Assembly: GCA_963575745.1 (NCBI GenBank)
Contig: CAUYUJ010017849.1
Span: forward strand, 590,923 to 654,922
Direction of reading: 5' to 3'
Source of the DNA: Prorocentrum cordatum
Lineage: Eukaryota; Sar; Dinophyceae; Prorocentrales; Prorocentraceae
DNA: 64,000 nt
In this document: positions 28,324 through 39,965 of the stretch, piece after piece
Position numbering within the stretch: position 1 is the stretch's first letter
How the letters are laid out: every line of letters starts with the position of its first letter
The notes under the pieces: generated by a model
Database searches by the model: none
What the model saw: the letters and a program-made list of their open reading frames with translations, nothing else
What the model was told of the DNA's origin: nothing
Translations under genes and position numbers: made by a program

Positions 28324-31300
28324 ACAACACCATTTCCAGATGGGGTGCCACCGTCTTGGGCTTTCGTCGTGCTTCTCTTACATCCGTCAGGGACCTGGCA
28401 CTTTGGAGGGTTCTTTGCGGGCACCCTCGACCTGGATGCCATGTCAATTTCTCGTGCGTTTGCCAGTATGGCAGCAGAGGCCGTGGCAATGCTGTGGGCA
28501 GTTGCTTGGGCTGTCCAGGCAAAGTGTACTGATGCCAGCTTTCACGTTGACAATTTGTCTGTCGTCAGAGCTGCGTTTGGTTGTGGAGGGATGCCAGACA
28601 TTTCAGGCGTAGCCAGATGTTTGCGTTCCCTCGTTCTCTCGCTTCAACAGGTTGCGGCGACGTCTTTCCATCGCGTGAAGGCTCACCTAGAGGACCCCCT
28701 CAATGAAATGGCTGATACCCTGTGTGGATTGGCCGCCTTAAAGATTGTGGAGCCCCCTCCGGTTTGCCCGTGGGAACGTTGGCTGGTGGAGCCACTCGCC
28801 GCTTCGTGGGCGTGGCTCGAATTGCTGGATATTGAGAAACGGCAGCAGTTCCCGTCGGTTTGCCAAGGTGACTTTGTTCTAGTTACCGATGCCCCCAGCT
28901 TTCGAGATGTTTGCCCGCCTCGCTCCGTCCCTCTCGGCCCTGATCACGATCTGCCGTTTTCTAAGTCCCCACAGCCTGGCGCAGCAGCTTCATTGTCCAG
29001 GGATGTCGTGCCGCATGCCAAGCTCTCGGTGCGTATGGCCTTTGCTAATATTCTGAGCCTGCGAGCTACAGGCAATGGCAAGAAGGCCCCAGTCGGTCTG
29101 TATGCAGCAGGTCGTCCACGCATGCTGGCGGCACAGTTTGAAGCGGCTAAGTTGCATGTTGTGGGCACGGCTGAGTCAAGAGTCCCCCGCCAAGGATGGA
29201 CTGACATCGGGAACTCCCTGGTCCTACATGGGCCAGCCACCTCCCAGGGGTCCCATGGTTGCTCGCTTTGGTTGAGGAAAGGGGTCCCTTTGGTGCCGTC
29301 CCTGGCGGATAGCACGATCAAGAGACATCTTGTCACTGTTGCACTAGCTGAACCCACGATTTTGATTGCCAACATTGCAGTTGGCTCGGTGTCTCTGTCA
29401 TTCATTGTTGGGCACGCACCGCACTCTAAGCACGACAAAGCGGATATCGTTGCCTGGTGGAATAAGTTTTCTGGTGTGGTGGCAAAAACTCTTGAGGCCA
29501 CCCCGTTTACCTTTTTACTTCTCGATGCTAACGCTACTGTTGGCAGTGTCCCCTCAGAAGCAGTAGGTCCTATTGCTAGGGAAAACGAGAACTACAACGG
29601 CGCATGCTTTCATAAGTGCATTAAGGATTGTGCGTTCATGCTTCCCGCTACGTTCTCTGGTGACCCGCAGGCTTCTAAGACGTGGACGCCTCCACAGGGA
29701 CTTGTGGCCACGAGACGGATTGATTTCGTCGCCGTGCCAATGTCGTTGCGTTCTTTTGCAGTAGATCCTACAGTCAATAAAGCGGTCGAGCTTGCTATTG
29801 CCCGACCAGACCATGCGCTAGTGCAGTTAGACTTCAGAATGCCCCTGGACTTGAGGCCTTTCCAGGGGATCGTTTCCTCGAAGCCACGGCTGGATCGTGC
29901 TAAGCTGGCGGATGCTGCTATTCAGGAAGAATTCGCCAAATATATGGATCAGGCTCCCAAGCCACATTGGGCTGTCCCCCCGTCCAGGCACTGTGCTCAG
30001 GTCTCGGGGTGTGCACGTCAGGGCATGGTTAGGTTTTTCGAGCTAGATCAGAGCCAGAAGGATACTGGACTCTCAAGGGACGCTCGCCTGCAGGTTGCCG
30101 CGGTGCACAGGATGCGTCGAGCGTTGTCCCAGATCAGGGGTCTGGCTGCACACGTGTGGGCTAGGCTTGTTCTGCTTGCGTGGAGGCATTCGTGTGCCAT
30201 CCCGATCTGTGGCGGGTCCAGGTTTTCTGGTTTTGCTTCGGATTTTTTGGCCCCGTTTCTTGCGCATTCGGCCTCTGGAGGGCTGGCGAGCTTCGAGGTT
30301 GAAGCTGTGTTCGTCCACGGGCAAACCAATCGGATTTTGTTGGCTAGAGTCCTCACTGCCTGGAAAGACAGGATCGCGGCTCTCAGGGCAGCGAGACATG
30401 AGTCAGTCATGATAGGACGTGCACACAGGGATGTGCATAATGTATGTGCAGATGCGGGGCGTATTCTTAAGCAGGTCGCCTCTGTTGTAAAGGTCGCGCT
30501 GCCTGCAAGGTGGAAGCTACGATGCAGGAACAAATGCAATCGCAGGCAGGCGGTATCAGCAGATGCGGCTGCAGTCTCTTTTCTCATGTTCCCTCCAGGT
30601 GCACCTGGCCTCCCGTATGGAGGCGAGGCGATGGCAGTTTCGTTTCATTCACTTTTGTGCCTGGCAAGGGCGCTTGCTATGCGTACCTCTGCGCTGCAAT
30701 TTTGGTTGTTGATGCCGCAGGTGCAGCAAGTTCATAATATCATCAAGAGCGAAGCAAGTCGGAAGCTTCAGGACATTGCTAAATCCGTGGGGGACGCTTG
30801 GTCCGCTCGTGACTTTGCTTCTGCTTTTTCGGCCCTCCGGCTCTTGGGAGCCTCGGGAAAAAGACATGGGCAACACAAGGTGTTGCCGGCCATCTTGGGA
30901 CCTGACAATGAACTGCTGCCTACCGTAGTGCAGGCACACGACCACTGGCTGCAGCACTTCGCTGCCCAGGAACTTGCGGCATTGATGTCCCCCGACCTCT
31001 TCGAAGCCATATGCGTGGACAAGATGGGGGATTTGAATGGGGCCTCGAGGGACGTCGTCAACATCCCAACGTTTGCTGAGTTCGAGAAAGCTCTTCGGTC
31101 CACGGGCAACGGTGCTGCAGGCCCTGATGGGCTTCATGGTTCATTTGTTAGAGCCTGTGCGGCTCCGCTCGCAAAAGCGTTCTACCCTCTCGTGTTCAAG
31201 GCAGCCATGCTCGTTAGTGAACCGATTCAATGGAAGGGGGGTGATTTACCGCATATCCCCAAAGGTAAAGGCAACCCGTTTGCGGCATCCTCCTCTCGCT

Positions 31301-34300
31301 CCATCCTAGTTGCCTCACATATCGGTAAAAGATAGCATGCGTGCTTGAGAGCTCGGATGTTGCCAGCCGTGCAGGACGCTGTGGGAGCGACCCAATACGC
31401 TGCAATACCAGGTCGTGGCACTACCATGGCTATCTTGGCAGCTAGAGTGTTGCAGCGGATAGCGATTGCACGCAAGTTGTGTTTAGGTTTTTTGTTCGTG
31501 GATGTGGTCAATGCCTTCTACACTGCCATGCGCGAGCTAGTACTGGCCACAGACACTTCCAGGGATTCGCTTCGAAACTTGCTGGCTGGCGCGGGATTAC
31601 CAGAGGCTTATTTGCCTCTGCTTGAGCGGCGGCTTCTGGACCTGCCGCTTCTTCGTCGCCACGGGCTGTCTGGGCGCTTTGTCGGCATGGTAGAGGAGGC
31701 ATTTCGACTTGGTTGGTTTCAGGTCCCTGGGGCCGAGCGTGTGGCGATCACCTTCCGTGGCACACGCCCGGGTACCCCTTTTGGGGATGCGGTTTTCATA
31801 TTTATCATTGCGGAGGTCACAGCTAATGTGTCTAGGATGCTCCAGGAAGAAGGGCTTCTGCTTCAGATTGATTCCCCTACCTCGGGCCTCTACTCTCCCC
31901 TCTCTCCAGACGACAAGGTTGACTTTCCAGGCCTAGTTTACGCCGATGATTCAGGTTTTGTGTTGTTGGCACCGTTTGAAGTTTTCTTGCCGGCCTTGCC
32001 TACCTTTTGCCGCATTGTGCTCAACGCCTTTGCTCCAGTAGGATTAGTTCCACACATGAAGGTTGGCAAAACAGAAATACTCCTGGATGTTCGAGGGAGC
32101 GGAGCCGCTGATTTCAGGCGGGAGCTTTTTCGTGAGTCGTCCCCATGCATTAAGGTCCCTGGGCTTGTTTGCGGGGGAGAAACTGTATCGGTGGTTAGGT
32201 CTACGCTCTACCTCGGAAGCATGCTCGACGATAAAGCGTCGTTGGGCCCTGAGCTGGCCTATCGGGACCGTGAGGCGTCAGGTGCCATGCGAGCGCTACG
32301 TCGGGCTGTGGCTAAGGCGCCGGGTATGGACATGCCCCCCAAGCTTCACCTGCTCGACGCGTTGTCAGTCAGCGCCGCGATGTACTCGGCAGGCACATGG
32401 TATGAAATGACCAAGGCGGAGACGCTCAGAGTGCAGACTCTGTACATCCGTCGATATCGTGGGCTCCTTAGTTTGCCTAGGTTTGAAGCAGGTGGGCCAA
32501 CGGATCTTGCCGTATTGGCCAGAGCGGCTCGATCGACCGTCAGTTCGATCATCCGAGTGTCCAGGCTGAGGCTCTTCGGCCAGATGATGATATCGGCTCC
32601 TCGGCCTCTCCTCGCTCTGGTCAATGCGGAATTCGCTTACTCACCTAAGTCTTGGCTTCATACCATTCGAGATGATTTAATGTGGCTGCGAGCGTCGCAT
32701 CACAAGTTTAAAGAATTTCCTCTCCCGAGTGCGGGCATGGACCCGTGGATGGACGAGATTCGCAGGTCGCCAGGAGGATGGAAAAGATCCTTGCGCGCGG
32801 CCCTTCAGGCTTCAGTGTCGAGGCTGCAACGAGATGTGCAGGCCACGGAGTGGCAACAGCGCACACTGGCAATGCTGACAGCGGGGGGTTTACCTCCTCG
32901 ACGGGACCTCCCTCCGCCTCGGGCCTCGGACAAATGCCGCTGTCACTTTTGCCCGTGCGAATTCTCAGAGTTGCGTTCGATGGATGCGCGCATCAGGCGC
33001 GAGCATTTTACTTACACTGACCTCGCGCGTGTGCGCGTGGACTCTCCATGGTGCGCGTGCTGTTTAAAGGTGTGCGCCAGTCGAGCCTTGCTGTTGAGAC
33101 ACATCACGGCGTGGAAGCCCACGTGCCTGGTGTTCTATCTCAAACACGTTGCACCTTTACCGCTGCAGGCACGAGAGGAGCTAGCTGCCAAGGAGAAGGC
33201 ACAAAATCAGGAGCGTCGGCGCCTCGGGCATTCGGCCTCAAGAGGTCGGCTTCCTTCTTTTAGGGCGCCGGGGCCACTACCACTGACGGCTGTTGCTGTT
33301 CAGGCAAATTATCCTCGCGCAGCAGCTCAAAAGTTTATTGCCGACCAAGTCGAGCAGATCACTGGGTGGTCCAGGCGAGCTCTTGTGCCCCATGTTTTGG
33401 ATGAGCCTGAGGTTGCCTGGGATCCCAATCCGTCGGAAATCGAGTGGCCGTTTGAGGCCGCTGCGTTTTCTGGAGTTTTGTGCGTTCAGATCCCGAGGCG
33501 CATTTTGCGCCGACAGGTGTTCGTTGCCAACCTGTTTTGTGGGCAGCGTAGACCTGGGGACGTACAGGAGGCCATCGAAGTGGCCATGACAAGATATACT
33601 CCTTCGTTTGAACTTGCTGTCCTGTCGGTTGACATCCTGCTGGATAAAGAGCTTGGCGATTTGCGCAAAAGGAGTTCTATTGAATGCTTTGCAGCACATA
33701 TCAGAGCAGGGCGCGTTGTCGCCTTGGGAGGGGGGCCCCCCTGTGAAACGTTTTGTGCAGCTCGGTGGAGAGAGGGGGGCCCCCCTCCACTCAGGTCTTG
33801 GCATGCTCCTTGGGGCGTGACAGAGCTCACACCAAGACAGCAGTTGCAGGTTGCCGTGTCTAATGATCTGTTGCAGGCCATGGTGGAGCTAATGTGCATT
33901 ATGGCAGTCTCGCAAGGGTGTGCGTGGATGGAGCATCCGTCCCCCCCGTCTTGGGAACCCCGTTCAGTCCCCTCGTGGAGTGTAATGCCGCTCAAGGCTC
34001 TCATGGCAGCACCGTGTTCTAGTTTTACTACTTTCGATCAATGCGAATTCGGTCAAATCGGTAGAGCCCCTACTGCCCCGTTAGGTATCAGGCTTTCTGA
34101 GCTCCCCACTTTGCTGCGTGACACCCCTGGAGGAGGCTATTGCTCACACGGGCCCAAAGCCCACGAAACTATGGTTGGGTGGGACAGTAACCTCAAGAGA
34201 TGGCGGACTGCGCCCAAGAAGGTTTACCCACCCGCTCTGTGCCAGGTCCTTGCCTCCTCCATGCTCAAAGCTTTGCTCCCCTCCCTCCTCGGACAGTCCC

Positions 34301-34830
34301 CGGTCTTGGGCCAGGCCAATGAGGAGGCAGAGGTTCAGGAGCTCCACAGGTTTTTTGTTGACTCTAATAATATTGCCTTGAATGCCCCTTTCATGGGGCC
34401 CGATTTTGCAGGTGGTACCAAGCCCCCTCGCCCTCCCTCGGCGTTTGCTCGTATCTCGGCGACTCTTGAGGAGGATGGCTTTGCCCGCTTCCCCTCGGAG
34501 GAGGAGGAAATAGAAGGCGCGCACTCAGTCGCGATGGCTCATCTCGATGCAGACGAGACAGCTGTCGCCGCTTTCGGAGCGTGCCCCCCTTGTTCAGAGC
34601 CTCCTCCTCCTCCGCCACTTCCTCTCGATCTCCCCCCTGATGTGGTAGCCAGGATTGCCGCCAATAGAGCCGCCGCCCTGAGACGGCGTAGAGAGAGATC
34701 GGCCGAACGCAAGCGAGTACCTGTCCAGCTTGAGGGCCTGTTTAGCCCCCCTCCGCCTCCGCCTCCCCCTCCTGAGTCGGTCCAGACGGACCTTCACCGT
34801 TGGTTCTCGCTGGCGATTTCTAATGTGTGA
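28324..34830 (+). pseudogene. LINE polyprotein: RNase H, endonuclease, RT, Cys/His segment, C5-methyltransferase-like; one nonsense codon
   Basis: The frame is open from 28324 and broken only by TAG at 31333-31335, after which the same frame continues to TGA at 34830. Domains: RNase H-like (Glu at 28477, Asp in HVDN at 28549, KAHLEDPLNEMAD at 28675-28716); AP-type endonuclease (AES at 29170, LLLDANAT near 29515, RRIDF near 29713, PDHALV near 29806); reverse transcriptase (VDVVNAF from 31498, RGTRPGTPFGDAVF near 31760, YADD at 31939-31950); a Cys/His-rich segment at about 32930-33125; and a methyltransferase-like domain (ANLFCGQ near 33526, GGGPPCETF with Cys at 33742, WMEHP at 33925-33939). 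The C-terminus is Pro-rich with a basic segment. RNase H before the endonuclease is unusual; in most LINEs it follows the RT. The stop falls early in the RT, so this copy should not make full RT without readthrough. Confidence 0.8.
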
Positions 34831-35376
34831 ATCGACAGAGCTGGTTTCTCGTGGTGGGGGAATGTGATATGCGGGGGGAGGGTGCATAATAGGGGGTCTG
34901 TCGGTGTAAGATCCTGATTTGAGAGGGCCGCCGTTTGAAGCGGCCTAGTCTCGATTGTTTTCGTGCGTTTTCGCTGTGCTCGTGTATTCTCCAGTACCTC
35001 GTCCTTGGGGTGGTGGGTAGGATGTGTGGGGGTGGGTCTCCTCCCCCCGACGGCGACGCGGCGGCGGTGGCGGCCCCCCGCGCCCGCCGCGCCCGCCGCA
35101 GACGCGCCGCAGGCGTGGCTGCTGATCCCTCCCCAGACCTCCTTCGGCGTTTAGGCCGGGGAAGTTGGAGGAGCAGGATTATGTTTATGCCCTGAATCCG
35201 ACGTTTCCACCCGAGGTATTGTTTTACCTTTCAAAATTGTGGCTTAGTGCCCCTCTGAGTTTTTTCTCTGCTGGCCCACACTTGGGCCTCTGGGCTGTAG
35301 CTTTTGTGCTACACCCCCCCGGTAGCCTTCTTTCGAGGAGCTTTCGAGGACTGCCTGACCTGACCTGACCTGACCT
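34831..35376 (+). other. LINE 3' untranslated region
   Basis: Contains the hairpin GGCCGC/GCGGCC at about 34926-34947, a GGCGGCGG-rich stretch near 35060, and TTCGAGGAGCTTTCGAGGA just before the (CTGAC)n end. No other coding signal. Confidence 0.55.
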
Positions 35377-36959
35377 CCTCCTCCTCCTCCTCTCTCCTCC
35401 TCCTCCGAGGAGGAGGAGGCAGAGGAAGAATGGGGAGGGGCGTGATGATGGTGGTTGATGATGACCTATGACGACGGTCGCGATGGTGATGAATAGTCTG
35501 ATTTTAAGTAGAATCGTGAAGACGAACCATAATGTGACCATGGCGATGATGAATCTGATGATGCTGATCATGATGAAGATGATGGTGATGATGGTGGTGA
35601 TGATGAGGAGAAGGGGAGGATGAGGAGGATGATGAGGATGAGGATAATGCTGCTGCTGCTGGTAAGGATGGTGTATGGGGATGATGATGATGGTGCTGGT
35701 GAATGGTGCTGATGCTGATGCTGCTGATGATGATGGCGATGATGCTGATGATGACGATGGTGATGATGGTGATGATGATGACGATGACGATGCTGACGCC
35801 GCTGATGATGTTAATGCTGATGATGATGACGATGCCGATGACGATGATGTTGATGATGATATGATGATGCTGCTGATGATGATAATGATTATGATGATGG
35901 TGCTACTGATGATGCTGCTGATGCCGGCGGTAATTAGTGGTTGATGATGATGACGATGATGGTGATGATGATGGTGGGGGTGTTGATGATACTGATGACG
36001 ATGATGATGATGATGATGTTCAGGATGAGGGTGATGATGATGATGATGATGAGGGTTTTGGTAGTTATGCAGATGATGATTATGGTGATAATGATAATGA
36101 TGACGATGACGATGATGGTGATTGTGATGGTGATGGTGATGGTGATGATGATGACAAAAACTGGGATGATGATGATGCTGATGATGATGATGGTGATGGT
36201 GATGACGATGATGATGATGGCGATGATGATGATGATGATGATGATGGTGATGCTAATGCTGCTGATGATGATGATGATAACAATGATGATGAGGATGATG
36301 ATGAAGATGATGAGAGTGATGACGACGAAGGAGACGACGATGATGCTGAGGATGGTAATGGCAATGGTTACGACGGCGATGATGGTAATGACGATGGTGA
36401 CGACGACGACGACGATGATGATGATGATGATGATGATAATGATGATGATGATGATGGCGATGGCAATGATGATGATGATGATGGTGGTGGTGATGCTGAC
36501 GTCGAAGATGATGCTGCTGCTGATGATGGGAACCATGGTGCAAACCACGACGACGACGCCGCCGCCAAAGACGATGATGATGATGATCTTGCTGATGCTA
36601 ATTATGATGATGATGATGATGATGGCGATGATGATGATGATGCTGATGATGACGATGACGATGACGATGACGATGTTGATGATGCTGCTCATGATGATGA
36701 TGATGACGATGCCGATGACGATGCTGCTGCTGATGACGATGATGATGCTGATGATCATGATGATGATGACTATGGTGATGATGGTGATGATGATGATGCT
36801 ACTGCTGATACTGCTGATGATGATGATAATGATGCTGATGCTGCTGATGATGATGGTGAGGGTGATGATGCTGCTGGTGATGATCATGATGATGATGATG
36901 GTGGTGGTGATGTTGATGATGACGATGACAATGATAATGACGGTGATGATGGATGATGG

Positions 36960-37011
<52 letters not shown>

Positions 37012-37104
37012 GGTGGTGATGATGATCATGATGATGATGGTGGTGGTGGCGACGTTGATGATGACGGTGACAATGACAGTGACGGTGATGATGATGGATG
37101 GTGA

Positions 37105-37138
<34 letters not shown>

Positions 37139-37266
37139 GGTGGTCATGATCATGATGATGATGGTGGTGGTGATGTTGATGATGACGATGACAATGATAA
37201 TGACGGTGATGATGATGGATAATGATGATTATGGTGGTGATGATGATGATGATGATGGTGGTGATG

Positions 37267-37298
<32 letters not shown>

Positions 37299-37325
37299 GA
37301 TGATGATGATGATAATCAGGATGCT
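35377..37325 (+). repeat. (GAT)n/(GATGAC)n trinucleotide satellite, about 1.9 kb
   Basis: It opens with CTCCTCCTCCGAGGAGGAGG, a perfect CTC/GAG inverted repeat, then becomes imperfect GAT triplets with GCT, GGT and GAC variants. A tandem sub-repeat of about 145-165 bp (GATGATGG, (GGT)n, GATGATCATGATG) recurs at about 36890, 37015 and 37150. Acidic or Met-rich frames of up to 390 residues are products of the triplet. Confidence 0.92.
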
Positions 37326-37615
37326 ATCGTGTCGGGGGGGCCTACCGTGCGGGACCATCTCGTTTAGGACCTCGTCGGAGTCCTATCGTGTGGGGGGCCA
37401 TCGTGTGAGATCGTGTTTTGTGGGACACTATCGTATTGGGCTTTTACTTGTGGGACCCTGTGTCGTGTGGTACCCAGTCGCATGGGGCGGTATCATCGTG
37501 TGGGACCGTATCGCCTTTTGCCCTTTCGTTTGGGACCCCATCGCGTGCGACCCTATGGTGTGGGACCTTTCGTATGGAACCTTTCAGTGTGGGACTCTAC
37601 CGCCGTGTGAGACGT
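37326..37615 (+). repeat. Degenerate minisatellite around GTGTGGGACC
   Basis: Motifs such as TATCGTGTGGG and GTGGGACCCTATCG recur every 16-24 bp. No gene. Confidence 0.7.
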
Positions 37616-38864
37616 GAACGCTAGGATCCGACGATCGGGGCTCAGTGAGAACGGGGCGATACACACCAGGAACATATCCGCTCCGGGTCCGTCTCGGGGG
37701 TCTCTTGCCGCCGTTTCAGTGCCGCCCTCGGGCCTGCCGCCGCGCCTGACGGCCCCAGCGCAAGGCTTTGGCGGTCCAGTCTTCGTGAGATTTCTGCAGC
37801 GGAGCTCGCGTCCGAGGCGGCCCAACCAATCCGTTCCAGTGCGTTCCAGAACGCTCTCAGAGCGTTCCGGGACGCTCTGAGGTGGCTGCGGCGCCCGAGA
37901 CATTTTCCGGAGCCGCTGGATCTCCGAGATTCGAGCTTCCCAGGCTCGAGCCCGCCCCGTGTCTCTCCGAGATGGAAGTTCCCTGGCCCCCCTTCGTCCG
38001 CGCACGCACGGCCAGGCCGAGGTGTAAGGTCGAGGTCGGTTCGGGGAGGGTACCCTACAGTGGTGGCCCATGCCAAGAAACACCCTGCTTGCCTCCAGGG
38101 TGCCCTGGGTTTCTTGGGTTTCGATGTTTTTGCCATGGATAGCGTGACGTGCTCACACCACAAATCAATGGACGTCCTGAGGTTCCAGGGTCGGGTTTCT
38201 TGTGGATCGGCCCTCACTGTGATGTTCTCCGTATGTGTTGGATGTTCTCCGTCTGCCACTTTTTCGGCCGCGCCTTCCCCCTCCTCCTCCTCCTCCTCTT
38301 GCATGGTGGCACAGTTTGATTTCACGGCATCCCATGCCCAGCGCAGACGTCCCTTGCCTAGTCGCCGACGCTGCAAGTGTTTGTTGGATGTTCTTGTGCA
38401 TCCTGGGGAGGGTACCCTTGGTGTGTTTTGGACGCTCAGGGGGGGTGAAGAAAGGTGCACACTCTGTGCCCTAACAGGGGCCCAACAGGGGCACGAAAGG
38501 TGCACCCTTCTCCCCCCCCCGATTATTTACAGTCGGACCGAGGTATGAGAGATCGAGGTCGGCTCGGGGGGAGGTTACCCTGCCAATCTTCGTGCTCGTG
38601 GGATGCTCTCGCGCATCCTGAGGCAAGGCACCCTCGCATGTCCGACGGCGCGCACGCCTCGGCAGGGCCTCGGCGTCGCCTCAAGGAGGGGGGGGCGCAC
38701 AGCGCGGCCGTCGCGGGGCCATCGCCCAACGCCCCCGTGCCACTGCCGCCCGAGGCGGCGCCATGGCTCACCCAGCGGTGCGACGGGAGCGGGCTTGGCA
38801 CCCCTGGAGATGGAGGGAGGAGGAAGATAGGAGGGATGGATGGAGGGAGGGAGGGAGGCTGAGA
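37616..38864. other. Mixed sequence with an internal diverged duplication; no supported gene
   Basis: GTCGAGGTCGGTTCGGGGAG with GGTACCCT (about 38030) and GATCGAGGTCGGCTCGGGGG with GAGGTTACCCT (about 38552) are diverged copies, as are TTGGATGTTCTTGTGCATCC (about 38384) and TGGGATGCTCTCGCGCATCC (about 38599). Open frames exist on both strands with equal plausibility and no domain, so I call none. Confidence 0.5.
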
Positions 38865-38900
38865 TCATGATGATGATGATGATGGCGATGATGACGATGT

Positions 38901-38960
<60 letters not shown>

Positions 38961-39086
38961 GTATGATGATGGTGCTGCTGATGATGACGACGGTGATGAT
39001 GATGATGCTGATGGAGATCATGATGATGGTGGTAATGATGATGATGCTGATGTGATGGGGATGATATTGGTGACGACGGTGATATA

Positions 39087-39127
<41 letters not shown>

Positions 39128-39193
39128 AACGATCATGACCATGATGATGTTGGGGATGATGATGACTATGATGATGATTATGATGATGATGAC

Positions 39194-39230
<37 letters not shown>

Positions 39231-39310
39231 GTAGTCGTGGTGTTGGTGATGGCGATGATGGTAGTGGTGGTTGTGGTGATGATGATGATGATGATGATTT
39301 TGATGATGTG
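38865..39310 (+). repeat. (GAT)n trinucleotide satellite
   Basis: Imperfect GAT triplets with GCT, GAC and GGT variants, followed to about 39500 by GGA-rich and GAT-containing sequence with no gene. Confidence 0.9.
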
Positions 39311-39539
39311 TAGGAGTAGGTGGATGCTGGTAATGAGTTTTGTGAGGATGAGGATGAGAATTGGTAGGAGGAGGAGTCGAGCGGGGGAGACGTAGGGTGA
39401 AAAGGAAGGAGAGAAGGACGCTGATGTGGAGAAGGCAGATGGCGATGATGATGAGAAGGAGGGGGGGGAGGATGTGAAGGTGGCGGAGGATACGGAGGAT
39501 GAGGAAGGTGTTTGTTTAATGTTTGTTTAATGTTTTCTT

Positions 39540-39962
39540 CTGTCTCTCTCGGTCTATATTTATATTAACCAACACATTATATACCCACTTACCTACAACA
39601 TGTTACTGTTATGTATGCAGTATGCCACGCAATACATACGATATCCATATATGTATATGTATAATTGTGTTGTTATTCTATCTCGTATGCCTATGGATGC
39701 ATGCATATATGCATGTTTGCATGTGTGCATGCATGCATCATGTATGTATTTATCATGCATGCATGTAGGTATGCATGCATGCAGACATGCATTTAGGTGT
39801 GCCTGTAAATAAGTCAGTCTGTTGTATGTACATATATATGTATGTGTGTGAGTAAGTATGTATGCATGCATGTATACATATATGCATGCGTGCATGTGTG
39901 AGTATGTATGCATACAGGCATGCATGCATGTATTTATGAATTTCTGTATGTATGTATACATA
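39540..39962. repeat. ATGC/ATGT tetranucleotide-rich region
   Basis: Irregular runs of TATG, GCATGCAT and TGTATGTA, AT-richer than its surroundings. GCATGCATGCA is self-complementary, so short palindromes are frequent. Confidence 0.8.
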
Positions 39963-39965
39963 TAA

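Larger units (their letters stand above)
28285..35376 (+). mobile_element. LINE retrotransposon, probably 5'-truncated
   Basis: A non-LTR element with endonuclease and reverse transcriptase in one frame (28324-34830), a 3' untranslated part and a terminal (CTGAC)n run at 35354-35376 followed by CTC satellite. Short terminal repeats of this kind are usual at LINE 3' ends. The left edge meets a (GGA)n array and the N-terminal RNase H begins abruptly, so the element is probably cut short or inserted there. The exact 5' boundary and any target-site duplication could not be seen. Confidence 0.75.

Noticed and set aside
35377-37325. Acidic or Met-rich proteins of 300-390 residues in the GAT satellite
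   Set aside because: All three frames on both strands are open for the same region because the sequence is an imperfect trinucleotide repeat; no start context, splice site or domain.
38060-38548. Gene around MVAHAKKHPACLQ
   Set aside because: Competing open frame on the minus strand, internal diverged duplication and a CTC run; nothing recognised.
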